Part shown: positions 35,605 through 43,596 of the stretch, one piece after another
Layout: the number at the start of each line of letters is the position of its first letter
Numbering within the stretch: position 1 is the stretch's first letter
DNA from: Alphaproteobacteria bacterium
Lineage (GTDB): Bacteria > Pseudomonadota > Alphaproteobacteria > RF32 > CAG-239
Assembly: GCA_017460085.1 (NCBI GenBank)
Contig: JAFUBQ010000020.1
Coordinates: 62,001-126,000, forward strand
Reading direction: 5' to 3'
DNA length: 64,000 bases
The notes under the pieces: model-generated
What the model was told of the DNA's origin: nothing
Databases searched by the model: none
Seen by the model: the letters and a program-made list of their open reading frames with translations, nothing else
Position numbers and translations under genes: made by a program

Positions 35605-36012
35605 CTACAAATCCGTAAAATCGAAAGCTTTCAATTTGAGTAACAATGCACTATCATTACTCTTTTGAACTTTCCCATCTTTAACCAAGATGACAAAGTT
35701 TTCATCCTTGATGCCATTTTGCTTAAAATAGTTAACAAACTTCTCGCTCAATAGCTTATCGCTACTTTTTGAAGATGTGTTTTTAGCACCTTTAGATGGC
35801 ATAGAAAATGATTTTGCACTGCTTTCTGTGTCGTCATCATCGTCATCTTCGGAATCATTATCATCATCTTCGGAATCTTCGGCATCATCATTTTCATCGC
35901 CACCTTCGTCATCAGAATCATTGTCTTCGACATCATCAGTTTTGTTCTTTTTTCTTTGATTGGCAAAATAATCAATACCATAAAACAGGAACAATATGAG
36001 CTTGAAGGACAA
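35605..36012 (-). CDS. acidic low-complexity ORF, probably a truncated gene
   Basis: 135 codons. Residues about 24-62 are an Asp/Glu/Asn run (repeats of EDDDNDSEDDDDDDTE), followed by a Ser/Lys linker and a 45-residue globular-looking end (LLSEKFVNYFKQNGIKDENF then VILVKDGKVQK). The first 19 codons lie on the opposite strand of the recombinase remnant, so the natural N-terminus is likely lost. A GAGAGG-GCAA-CCTCTC hairpin after the stop (35570-35585) may be its terminator. Function unknown; may not be expressed. Confidence 0.4.
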   Translation of the reverse strand: MSFKLILFLFYGIDYFANQRKKNKTDDVEDNDSDDEGGDENDDAEDSEDDDNDSEDDDDDDTESSAKSFSMPSKGAKNTSSKSSDKLLSEKFVNYFKQNGIKDENFVILVKDGKVQKSNDSALLLKLKAFDFTDL

Positions 36013-36273
36013 TCAGCCTTATTAACTGAAGCTGATGAACACTTCTCTATTGCGATTTCTACCATAATGTCAATGGCGCAGAATGCCTACCAAATATTCA
36101 AAAGTTCGAGAGTTGAGGCCAAAAGAGCGATTTTAAATATTTTACTCTCGAACTTGAAAATTAAGGATAAACAAATCTCGTATAACCTTAGAAAACCCTT
36201 TGATTTGATAGATTCTTTAAACGAAAAAACACCCCCGAAAATCGGAGGTGTTGCGATTGGTGATGCTATGTAA
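35956..36273 (+). pseudogene. C-terminal remnant of a large serine recombinase
   Basis: 105 codons without a ribosome site. The end KRAILNILLSNLKIKDKQISY then NLRKPFDLI matches the C-terminus of resolvase/large serine recombinases (typical '...v.sN..l....l.y.l..PF'), preceded by a helical stretch (YELEGQSALLTEADEHFSIA) like their coiled-coil region. The catalytic and zinc-ribbon domains are missing, so it is a 3' fragment left by a mobile element. Confidence 0.6.
36224..36252 (-). terminator. minus-strand Rho-independent terminator inside the recombinase remnant
   Basis: Minus strand: AACACC-T-CCGA / TCGG-G-GGTGTT stem (10 pairs, one mismatch), three-base loop, six T. No minus-strand gene precedes it now, which fits a scar in which the gene it served was lost. 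On the plus strand there is no T tail. Confidence 0.6.
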
Positions 36274-36305
36274 GCAGATTACGAACTGAAATTTTAAAAT
36301 AGCTA

Positions 36306-36334
36306 TTTACTTTTACAGTTTAAAGTGATATAAT
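36306..36334 (+). promoter_or_regulatory. extended -10 promoter for the orphan gene at 36370
   Basis: TTTACT, 17 bases, TATAAT (perfect -10) preceded by TGA. Transcription would begin about 28 bases before the ATG. Confidence 0.7.
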
Positions 36335-36369
36335 CGGCACGTTTTAGAATGTATAAGCAGGAGTTACAT

Positions 36370-37194
36370 ATGTCATACAAACCGGAACAATTAATGATAA
36401 AAAAGAATGCGAAAAATATTGCAACGATCGTATCTGAAAGTGGTGAAAAAATAGCGAGAATTGATTTAAATCATCCTGCATGGAAATTCGGTGCCAAGCA
36501 TGTATCTGATAAGCAATATATGAAATCTATTGAGCTTTTAGGCAATACTAAAAAACTTGAAGGAATATATGCCCACTATTTGATAGGAGGCATCGTTGTC
36601 CCTTCTTTCGAAAGCAGAGAAACAAAAGATGGAACAAATATTTTTTACGATGTAGATTGTGATGCGGATGGTAGTATTCCTTTTCGCGAAGTTCAAAGAG
36701 ATTGCGGAGATAAAACATATATAGCGCGCTATAATTCATACGAACATATGCAAGGATTAACAATAACAAATTACGTTGGATATGGGGTTTTAGATCAAGA
36801 AACCGAATTTGTAACAATCTATGATGAACATGAAAATTTAATTGCAGAACAAATTGATGAACAAAAGATAAAAGTAACACCTGCCGCAGCAACAAAATAT
36901 ACTGATCTGAAAGGGGCAGCATACGCAATTGTGGAATCGTATGGCGAACCGGCGCGTTTTCCTGATGGATGCATCAGTATTCATCGAATAAAACCAAAAT
37001 CAGCTACTATTTATGACAACTCCGACAAAGAAATGGCTAAATTTAAGTTTTATGAAAATGGTAGGATAGAAGAATGTTACCAACTAAATAAACAAGGAAA
37101 ACGGAAGAATTATCACCATTATAATACTTCAGGAAAAGAAAATACGCTTTGGTTTTTATTACTCAATAAATTATCTAAGAATCACTCTATTTAG
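36370..37194 (+). CDS. orphan soluble protein in the tRNA-Glu island
   Basis: 274 residues, no signal peptide or membrane helix, no family recognised. Beta-rich with repeated short strands and several Tyr/Asp-rich turns (ATIYDNSDKEMAKFKFYENG near 220, VTIYDEHENLIAEQ near 150, IATIVSESGEKIARIDL near 18). These three units share 'I-YD-x-(D/E)-x-(N/E)-x-(I/M)-A' spacing, so the protein may be a repeat of one beta-hairpin module. ATG 36370 follows GGAG by 7 bases and is preferred to the ATG at 36349. AT-rich and single, with its own promoter; probably accessory. Confidence 0.65.
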   Translation: MSYKPEQLMIKKNAKNIATIVSESGEKIARIDLNHPAWKFGAKHVSDKQYMKSIELLGNTKKLEGIYAHYLIGGIVVPSFESRETKDGTNIFYDVDCDADGSIPFREVQRDCGDKTYIARYNSYEHMQGLTITNYVGYGVLDQETEFVTIYDEHENLIAEQIDEQKIKVTPAAATKYTDLKGAAYAIVESYGEPARFPDGCISIHRIKPKSATIYDNSDKEMAKFKFYENGRIEECYQLNKQGKRKNYHHYNTSGKENTLWFLLLNKLSKNHSI

Positions 37195-37534
37195 TCATTC
37201 ATCTATTCTTTATACCTTTATTACCTTTATGAATGATAAATTGAAAGATTAGCTCTTATTTCCTTATATTTTTAAAATATAAAGAATGTTTTGTTTTATA
37301 AATACCATAACGAGTTCGTAAAAATTCCCCAAATGCGCTTTTTTAAAAACATAACATTCTGACTCGCATAAGTGCTTGATTTAAAAAAGAAACAGCAGGC
37401 TTTTTACTGCCTGCTGTTTGTATTGGTGTCTTGCTTCGTAAGTTTCGCGATAATATCGCTAAACAACTGCGCTACGGTCACTTGTCAACTAAATTTGCCG
37501 TTACTGCCGTTCCGGCTCATTAAGTTGACTGAGC
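37195..37534. other. intergenic stretch with hairpins, no gene supported
   Basis: Contains an 8-bp inverted repeat TCATTCAT/ATGAATGA (37198-37239) after the orphan gene, a minus-strand terminator (37381-37419), and a GTCAACT...AAGTTGAC pair around 37484-37528. On the minus strand a 25-codon frame with VTVAQLFSDIIAKLTKQD ends at the terminator hairpin; with a GTG start and no ribosome site it may be the relic of a protein C-terminus. Confidence 0.4.
37381..37419 (-). terminator. Rho-independent terminator on the minus strand
   Basis: Minus strand: perfect 11-bp stem (AAACAGCAGGC with GCCTGCTGTTT), 8-base loop, then TCTTTTTT. It lies 155 bases beyond tRNA-Glu and would end any transcript reading through the first terminator, or a lost gene. 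Confidence 0.78.
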
Positions 37535-37581
37535 ATCACCAACAAAAAAAGCGACGTTAAGTCGCTTTTTTTGTTGGTGAT
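37535..37581 (-). terminator. 21-bp perfect inverted repeat overlapping the tRNA-Glu 3' end
   Basis: Two 21-base arms (37535-37555 and 37561-37581) are exact inverted copies around a 5-base loop. The inner part GCGAC/GTCGC with flanking A7/T7 is a terminator for tRNA-Glu; the outer part (TTGTTGGTGAT) extends through the encoded CCA into the acceptor stem. Confidence 0.8.
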
Positions 37582-37650
37582 CCCAACGGGAGTCGAACCC
37601 GTGTTGCAGCCTTGAGAGGGCCGCGTCCTAGGCCTCTAGACGATGGGACC
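37575..37650 (-). tRNA. tRNA-Glu (anticodon CTC)
   Basis: 76 bases including encoded CCA. The acceptor stem pairs GGTCCCA with TGGGATC, the D-arm has CTAGAGGCCTAGG, the anticodon stem-loop is CGGCC-CTCTCAA-GGCTG giving CTC, and the T-arm is CGGGTTCGACTCCCG. CTC reads only GAG; a TTC isoacceptor must exist elsewhere, since GAA is the common Glu codon in this window. Reading is convergent with the accessory island, a typical integration spot. Confidence 0.95.
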
Positions 37651-37730
37651 GCACTAAACTATACGCTACTTGATATATTAATTTGATTCATATTGCAAGT
37701 GTTTTCTATTTTTTTTCTTTAACTTTTTTT

Positions 37731-38462
37731 CTACTTAACAGTGCGTGCCAAAGTTAGTGCATATATTTCCTTAGCTCCGGCCTTTTTGAGAACTTTGGCA
37801 CATTCTTTTAATGTTGAGCCGGTTGTTTCTACATCATCTACCAAAATAATTTTGCGGTTTTTGATAGCATTGACATTTGTTACGGCAAAAGCATGCTGCA
37901 AATTATGGCGGCGCGCTGAACCGGAAAGCTGAACTTGCGGTATTGTATGCCGAACACGCATTAGTGCGCTATATTCTGTCTTAACGCCTGTTTGCGCTGA
38001 AAGATATTTTACCAGCAACGCCGATTGATTATAACGTCTTTCCAACAAACGGCGGCGATGTATCGGCACCGGTATCAACAAATCAGGCTTTTGCGCCAAA
38101 ATATCGGCACCGGCACGACGCAGCATATTTGCCAATGTTTCAGCAAAAAGCGTCTTATCCATAAACTTAAAGCCTAAGATTAAATTTTTAGAAAAGTCAT
38201 CATAAACAAAAGCAAACCGCCGTAATTTAAACAGCGGACGCTTTTCGCGCAAGCAATTACCGCAAAGTTGATGCTCAGCCTCAAACACTTCGCTTTCATT
38301 CAAAAACGGATGTCCGCAACGCACACAATGCGGCTCACTGACAAATTGTATTTTTTGAAAACACTGTGAACATAAACCGTTATGCTCGCTCAAAATTTTT
38401 CCGCATAAAAGACAACGCGGCGGTAAAAACAAATTGACTATATTTTGCAGCAAGCGTTTCAT
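37731..38462 (-). CDS. comF: ComF family phosphoribosyltransferase-like protein
   Basis: 243 residues. The N-terminus carries the double zinc ribbon (CLLCGK, CSQC, CVRCGHP, CGNC), and the C-terminal half the PRTase fold with IILVDDVETTGSTLKE (PRPP loop). ComF/GntX proteins are needed for DNA uptake or gluconate use; the precise reaction is not established. The start overlaps the sucD stop by 4 bases, so it ends the suf-suc run. Confidence 0.92.
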   Translation of the reverse strand: MKRLLQNIVNLFLPPRCLLCGKILSEHNGLCSQCFQKIQFVSEPHCVRCGHPFLNESEVFEAEHQLCGNCLREKRPLFKLRRFAFVYDDFSKNLILGFKFMDKTLFAETLANMLRRAGADILAQKPDLLIPVPIHRRRLLERRYNQSALLVKYLSAQTGVKTEYSALMRVRHTIPQVQLSGSARRHNLQHAFAVTNVNAIKNRKIILVDDVETTGSTLKECAKVLKKAGAKEIYALTLARTVK

Positions 38463-39334
38463 TTCAACTTCAACTCAGCTAATGCCTCATGAATTTGGCA
38501 CATTTTATCAACCACAATCATACCTGATTTTCTCATAACCTCTTTTTTATCTTGAGTTGAATATGAACCGCGTGAAAGTATGTCTACCGCATATCCCACT
38601 ATGGCACCAAACGGCAGAGTTTCACCGGCAACAAAAGCAACTATCGGTTTTTTATTGGGCATTTGCGCATAATATTCTGCCGCCAACTGTTCATAAGCAT
38701 TATCTGCCTTGCCAATCAAAACCAATGCTTTTGTTTCATCATCTTGCATAAACTTATCCATTAGTTCACGATAATCTGTGCCCACAATCATATCATCGCC
38801 AATGCCAATGACGGTTGATTGCCCTAACCCGGCAATATTTGTTTCTAAAACACCTTCATATGTTAGTGTTGATGCGCGTGAAATTATGCCTATACAGCCT
38901 TTATGATGAATATTTTCCGGAAAAATTCCCAAACGTGCTTCTTCCGGCGTAATCAGCCCCGGCGTATTCGGCCCAATCATCATGGTTTTTGAACCCTTGA
39001 GCATTGCCTTAATTTCCATCATATCATGCACCGGAACGCCCTGAGCAATAGATACAATCAAACTTATTTCTGCTTCAACCGCTTCGCGCACAGCTTGTTT
39101 CACGGCACGTGCCGGCACAAACAAAACACTGGCATCTATCGGCATATTTTTAACCGCTGCCGCCACATTATCAAAAACCGGCACTCCTAAATGCTCGTTT
39201 TGCAAATGCTGCGGCGAAGTTCCGGCCACCACATTTGTGCCGTTGTCTATAGACCGTTTCACATGAAACGAGGCCTGAATACCGGTAATTCCCTGCACTA
39301 AAATACGTGTATGACGATTTGCTAAAATAGACAT
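38459..39334 (-). CDS. sucD: succinyl-CoA synthetase alpha-like subunit, catalytic His replaced
   Basis: 291 residues aligning with SucD along the whole length: ILVQGITGIQASFHVKRSID for the CoA site, IGPNTPGLITP, GIISRASTLTYEG, TVIGIGDD and the C-terminal VVDKM. However the phosphorylated histidine is gone: the GHAGAI motif reads GYAVDI (Tyr248); the supporting Glu208 is Lys209 (IGKADN); GGDP reads GDDM; SRSG reads SRAS. The enzyme therefore should not carry phosphate the usual way. Its stop overlaps comF by 4 bases and its start overlaps sucC by one base. Function could be a CoA-binding regulator or another acid-CoA ligase. Confidence 0.85.
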   Translation of the reverse strand: MSILANRHTRILVQGITGIQASFHVKRSIDNGTNVVAGTSPQHLQNEHLGVPVFDNVAAAVKNMPIDASVLFVPARAVKQAVREAVEAEISLIVSIAQGVPVHDMMEIKAMLKGSKTMMIGPNTPGLITPEEARLGIFPENIHHKGCIGIISRASTLTYEGVLETNIAGLGQSTVIGIGDDMIVGTDYRELMDKFMQDDETKALVLIGKADNAYEQLAAEYYAQMPNKKPIVAFVAGETLPFGAIVGYAVDILSRGSYSTQDKKEVMRKSGMIVVDKMCQIHEALAELKLK

Positions 39335-40536
39335 CAGTCATTAACCTCCATTTCGGCAATCAATTTATCAATGGCATCATTGGTATTATCGGCATATATA
39401 ATCGGCAATTTTGACTCACTTAAAATTGCTTTTGCTTCGTCTTTGTTTGTACCTTCCAACCGCACCACCATCGGCACATTAAGCCCAACCTCTTGCGTTG
39501 CTGCTATAATACCTTCTGCCACTAAATTGCAACGCAAAAAACCGCCTAAAATATTAATCAGTACACCTTCTACCCGTGGGTTGGTCATAATAATTTTAAT
39601 GCCGGCAGCAATACGGTCCTTATCAACACCGCCTTTAACATTCAAAGCGCAAGCTACGCCATAATTTTGAGATCGTATAACATCAATTGTTTCTAGCGCC
39701 AAACCATCGCCGTTAACAATACAGCCGATATTACCATCTAATTCGCTATAATGAAAACCATAGCGCTGCGCTTTCAAATAGCGCTGTTCTTCTTCCGAAT
39801 CATCTTGCATACGCAAAATATCAGGATGTCTAAACATTGCATTATCATCAAAACTAATTTTAGCATCAAGCGCAATAAGTTTTTTGTTACGCATAATTCC
39901 TACAGGATTAATTTCAATCATTTGCGCATCTAAATTAATAAATGTCACGCGTAATTTATTTAAAAATTCGCGAAAACCCTCATCATAGCTCTTATCCAAA
40001 GACAGAAAATCTAAAATACTTTTAATTTGTGCATCAGCAATCGGCTTATCATAAACTAAAGGCAAACGTAAAATTTTATTCTGTGATATTGCTCCTATTT
40101 TCAACATATCTTTATCAACAACATCTGAAATTAGCAAAACAACAGCCGGTATACTGCTATCAATAATCAATCCGGCATAAAACAGCCTTTTAGCTTGTTT
40201 AAATGCTTCGACATACACTTTGCTAACTAATTTTCCTCGAGGACCTGTTTGTTCTGTAACCAGTATATTATTAAGCATCTGAGCCGCTTCATAAGATAAA
40301 TTACGAATTTGCGTAACTTGCCTGATACCACCTTTCGGATTTGCTGAATTACCGATAAAATGACCACTTTGACGTGCGCCGGCTTGAATTTGTGCCTTAA
40401 GCATCCATGGACCGCGCGCACTGATTTTTTGCGCCACACGCTTTGCCTCCGTCGGTGTATAGGCAATACCTCCCGCCGGAACATTTATGCCATATTGCGC
40501 CAAAATCTGCTTTGCCTGATATTCATGAATATTCAT
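39334..40536 (-). CDS. sucC: succinyl-CoA synthetase beta-like subunit, altered ATP-grasp site
   Basis: 400 residues with the ATP-grasp beta subunit fold: start MNIHEYQAKQILAQYGI, ALDAKISFDDNAMFRHPDI (the Mg-binding block, 19 residues), GNIGCIVNGDGLALETIDVI (20 residues) and INILGGFLRCN. The nucleotide loop, normally AGGRGKAGG, reads AGARQSGHF (52-60), and the middle SxEGGxxIE block reads LLISDVVDKDMLKIGA. These changes match the loss of catalytic residues in sucD next to it, so both subunits diverged together. It begins the suc pair, 9 bases after sufE. Confidence 0.85.
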   Translation of the reverse strand: MNIHEYQAKQILAQYGINVPAGGIAYTPTEAKRVAQKISARGPWMLKAQIQAGARQSGHFIGNSANPKGGIRQVTQIRNLSYEAAQMLNNILVTEQTGPRGKLVSKVYVEAFKQAKRLFYAGLIIDSSIPAVVLLISDVVDKDMLKIGAISQNKILRLPLVYDKPIADAQIKSILDFLSLDKSYDEGFREFLNKLRVTFINLDAQMIEINPVGIMRNKKLIALDAKISFDDNAMFRHPDILRMQDDSEEEQRYLKAQRYGFHYSELDGNIGCIVNGDGLALETIDVIRSQNYGVACALNVKGGVDKDRIAAGIKIIMTNPRVEGVLINILGGFLRCNLVAEGIIAATQEVGLNVPMVVRLEGTNKDEAKAILSESKLPIIYADNTNDAIDKLIAEMEVND

Positions 40537-40545
40537 ATAGTCCGC

Positions 40546-40947
40546 CTACTTTGCCCCTGTTGCATATTGTTTAATTTTTTCCACCATCGACATCATGCCG
40601 TTGCGTCGGCTCGGTGTTAAATTTTCTTCCAATCCCAGTTTAGCAAAAATTTCTTGAACATCAACATTTTTTATTTCTTCCGGCGATTTATCATTGTATA
40701 TCATCAAAACAATGGCTATAATACCTTTCACCAAAATAGCATCGCTGTCACCATAAAAATGTATGCTGTGCGGCTTAAATGTCGGCACCAGCCACACTTG
40801 CGATTGACACCCTCTGACTTTCCATTCATCACATTTATATTCTGCAGCCAAAGGCTCTAAATGACGACCTAAATCAATAACATATTGATATTTTTCTTCC
40901 CAACTGTCAAAAAAAGCAAAATTTTCAATTAATTCATCAATATTCAT
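40546..40947 (-). CDS. sufE: SufE cysteine desulfurase activator/sulfur acceptor
   Basis: 133 residues. Takes the persulfide from SufS through Cys47 in the motif RGCQSQVW. The fold is a compact alpha/beta sandwich; the end NGMMSMVEKIKQY is typical. In this operon SufE follows SufT by one base. It is a core part of iron-sulfur cluster assembly together with sufS and sufT; sufB, sufC and sufD are not in the window. Confidence 0.95.
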   Translation of the reverse strand: MNIDELIENFAFFDSWEEKYQYVIDLGRHLEPLAAEYKCDEWKVRGCQSQVWLVPTFKPHSIHFYGDSDAILVKGIIAIVLMIYNDKSPEEIKNVDVQEIFAKLGLEENLTPSRRNGMMSMVEKIKQYATGAK

Positions 40948-41400
40948 TTATAACAGCTCCAACATTTCTTTAGCTTCATCGGTCATTTTATCCGGTGTCC
41001 AAGCCGGTTCCCAAACTAACTTCACCTCAACCTTACCCACGCCTTGCGTTTGCGCCGCTGCATCGGCAACTTGCTGCGGTAAAACTCCGGCAATCGGGCA
41101 TGTCGGCGCCGTAAGCGTCATTTCTATATATAAATCACCCGTGTCATTTTGGTTAATTTTGTAAATAAGCCCCATATCATAAACATTTATCGGAATCTCC
41201 GGATCAGAAACCGTGCGAATTTGCTCCACAATATCATACATTTTAGCTTTTGGAGCGTCAGCCGGCAATGTTTCTCCCGCATAGGCCGAATATTCTATTG
41301 CAGCAATATCCTCGTTACTTTCGGCTTCAGGCACACTCATCGCTTGCAATAAACGTGCTTCGGTTGCCCCAATCTGATTTTTTTCTTCTTGTTGTTCCAT
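40948..41400 (-). CDS. sufT: SufT, DUF59/MIP18-family Fe-S assembly protein
   Basis: 150 residues. The conserved DUF59 core (about residues 57-150) includes IRTVSDPEIPINVYDMGLIY (20 residues) and LTAPTCPIAGVLP with the family's Thr-Cys-Pro motif; the end LVWEPAWTPDKMTDEAKEML (20 residues) is the usual closing segment. A 55-residue Ala/Glu-rich N-terminal extension precedes it. SufT supports maturation of Fe-S proteins, not sulfur mobilisation. Sits between sufS (2 bases) and sufE (no gap). Confidence 0.92.
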   Translation of the reverse strand: MEQQEEKNQIGATEARLLQAMSVPEAESNEDIAAIEYSAYAGETLPADAPKAKMYDIVEQIRTVSDPEIPINVYDMGLIYKINQNDTGDLYIEMTLTAPTCPIAGVLPQQVADAAAQTQGVGKVEVKLVWEPAWTPDKMTDEAKEMLELL

Positions 41401-41402
41401 CT

Positions 41403-42626
41403 TTAACTTTCTCTAAAAAATTTTTCTGCTTTGCATAAAGCGGCAATAAGAGCGTCTATATCTTCTTTAGTAGAATATAACCCTAGAGAAGCGCGTGCTA
41501 ATGATGTATATCCCATGCGATTAACTAATGGTTCGGCACAATGATGTCCGGTGCGCACGGCAACATTTTCTTTATTAAGCACAAAAGCCAAATCTTGCGG
41601 ATGAATACCGGCTATATCAAAACAAAATACGCCGCCCTTGCCTTTTGCCGTTCCAACTTGCGTTAAGTGCGGCACTTCATTTAAGCGCTCAACTGTATAT
41701 TTTATCAACTCTTGTTCATATTGTGCAATATTTTCTAACCCAAGCGCTTGCATATATTTTAAGCCTTCTGCCATACCAATAGCTTGAACCGATGCCGCCG
41801 TTCCGGCTTCAAAACGTGCCGGAATATCGGCAAACGTGGTATGTTGATACGTAACGTGATCTATCATATCACCGCCAAATTGATAAGGCGGCATATTTTC
41901 CATAATTTCCGCTTTGCCGTAAAGAACGCCGATACCGGTCGGACCATACGTTTTATGCCCTGAAAACGCTAAAAAATCACAGTTCCAATCTTGCACATCA
42001 ATTATATTATGCACTGCATATTGGCAAGCATCTGCCAATATTTTTGCCCCGAAGCCATGCGCTCTTTCAGCCATTTCTTTTATTGGGAAAACCGTGCCTA
42101 AAACATTGCTCATGGCTGTTACTGCCACTAATTTTGTATGTTCGGTTAAATGTTTTTCAAATTCATCTTTAAGGTATGAACCATCATCAGCAATTGGAAA
42201 AACAACCAATTTTGCTCCTGTTTTAGCGCATATATTCTGCCATGGCACTAAATTTGCATGATGTTCGGCCTGAGAAATTAAGACTTCATCACCTGCACAT
42301 AAATTCTGCTCCCCCCAAGACGAAGCCACTAAATTAATCGATTCGGTTGCATTGCGTGTAAAAACAATCTCACGCGCTGACGCTGCATTAACAAACTTCT
42401 GCACGGTTTGCCGCGCTGCTTCAAATTCGGTTGTTATTTGTTCGGCAAACGCATATGAGCCTCGGTGTGCATTAGCATAAGCCGTTTCATAGACCGCACG
42501 CATTTTATCAAGTACACACAGTGGTTTTTGCGCCGATGCCGCCGTGTCTAGAAACACCACCGGACGGCCGTTTAAGCGTTGCCTAAAAATCGGAAAATCT
42601 TTCTTTATTTTTTCCACATCATACAT
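41403..42626 (-). CDS. sufS: cysteine desulfurase SufS
   Basis: PLP-dependent enzyme that removes sulfur from cysteine as persulfide. The PLP lysine is Lys225 in FSGHKTYGP, the PLP pocket includes EHHANLVPWQ, and the active Cys lies in RTGHHCAEPL near residue 362. 407 residues matches group II desulfurases. ATG 42626 is preceded by AAGGAAG at 8 bases; the ATG 30 bases upstream has no ribosome site. It starts a compact run sufS-sufT-sufE-sucC-sucD-comF. Confidence 0.96.
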   Translation of the reverse strand: MYDVEKIKKDFPIFRQRLNGRPVVFLDTAASAQKPLCVLDKMRAVYETAYANAHRGSYAFAEQITTEFEAARQTVQKFVNAASAREIVFTRNATESINLVASSWGEQNLCAGDEVLISQAEHHANLVPWQNICAKTGAKLVVFPIADDGSYLKDEFEKHLTEHTKLVAVTAMSNVLGTVFPIKEMAERAHGFGAKILADACQYAVHNIIDVQDWNCDFLAFSGHKTYGPTGIGVLYGKAEIMENMPPYQFGGDMIDHVTYQHTTFADIPARFEAGTAASVQAIGMAEGLKYMQALGLENIAQYEQELIKYTVERLNEVPHLTQVGTAKGKGGVFCFDIAGIHPQDLAFVLNKENVAVRTGHHCAEPLVNRMGYTSLARASLGLYSTKEDIDALIAALCKAEKFFRES

Positions 42627-42845
42627 TAGTGCACTTCCTTTTTTTACTTTTTCCATATTTAGACCGCAAAAAAATATTTTTCAAGTTTAATATGATTTTA
42701 GCACAATAAATTCGCTAAAAGGGCATATTGCAAATTAAATGACATTTTTCTTGGCATTATTTCAATAATTTAATTGCCTGTTAATTATTTTGTGATATGT
42801 TGCGCTTAAATTTGGAATAAATTGCAATTTATAAAGGTAAAAAAA

Positions 42846-43595
42846 ATGACAGCAAATGCTTTATCTGAAGTGGCACAAACCGCCACAGAACAAATGTCTT
42901 TATGGGATATGGTTTGGTCTTCCGACACAATTACAAAGGTGGTAATGATTGGGTTGATTGCCGCTTCGGTTTGGTCTTGGGCCATTATTTTGGAAAAATT
43001 TTCCACCTTGCGCCAAGTGCGTAATCTTTCTAAAAAATTTGAAGAAGCCTTTTGGTCCGGTGGTTCGCTTGACCGCTTATATGAGGCTATCGGTAATCGT
43101 CCGCGTGACCCAATGAGCGCTATTTTTGTGGCCGCTATGCGTGAATGGAAACGCAACACGTTGCTTAAAGGTAAAACCGACCGCAGTATTCGCGGTGTTT
43201 CGCTGCAACAACGCATTGAACGGGCAATGAGTGTTTCTATTGATAAAGAACTTGACAGCTTGGATACGCATTTAGGCTTTTTAGCCACAACAGGTTCAGT
43301 GGCACCGCTGATTGGTTTGTTCGGCACGGTATGGGGAATTATTAACAGCTTTAATGCCATTGCCGTTACGCAAAGCAATTCGCTTTCCGCAATGGCACCT
43401 GGTATCGCCGAAGCGTTGTTCACTACTGCATTCGGTTTAATTGCCGCTATTCCAGCAGTGGTGGCTTATAATGCCATTACCTCCTCAATTGACCGCTATG
43501 CTAAAACTCTGGATAATTTTATGGCAGAATTTTCAACCATTCTGTCGCGTGAAATTGATGAAACTACTTTGAAAGCCGATATGGCGGGAGAATAA
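42846..43595 (+). CDS. tolQ: TolQ, Tol-Pal energy-transducing channel subunit
   Basis: 249 residues. Inner-membrane proton channel subunit that drives outer-membrane constriction with TolR and TolA. Three helices: WDMVWSSDTITKVVMIGLIAASVWSWAIIL (in part, residues 20-45), LATTGSVAPLIGLFGTVWGI (around 150) and AEALFTTAFGLIAAIPAVVAYN (around 185, short excerpt). ATG 42846 has AAAGGT six bases upstream; an earlier TTG lacks one. A promoter with TTGCCT and TATGTT-like hexamers may lie near 42774-42802. Cotranscribed with tolR (1 base) and tolA. Confidence 0.96.
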   Translation: MTANALSEVAQTATEQMSLWDMVWSSDTITKVVMIGLIAASVWSWAIILEKFSTLRQVRNLSKKFEEAFWSGGSLDRLYEAIGNRPRDPMSAIFVAAMREWKRNTLLKGKTDRSIRGVSLQQRIERAMSVSIDKELDSLDTHLGFLATTGSVAPLIGLFGTVWGIINSFNAIAVTQSNSLSAMAPGIAEALFTTAFGLIAAIPAVVAYNAITSSIDRYAKTLDNFMAEFSTILSREIDETTLKADMAGE

Positions 43596-43596
43596 T

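Noticed and set aside
35777..35999. Ser/His-rich plus-strand frames
   Set aside because: They are the reverse reading of the Asp/Glu-rich repeat of the acidic ORF.
37372..37560. 62-codon plus-strand frame with a hydrophobic start
   Set aside because: It runs through two terminator hairpins into the tRNA terminator, has no ribosome site and no stable family features.
42806..43423. Minus-strand 205-codon frame
   Set aside because: Antisense to tolQ, no ribosome site, composition typical of a reverse reading.
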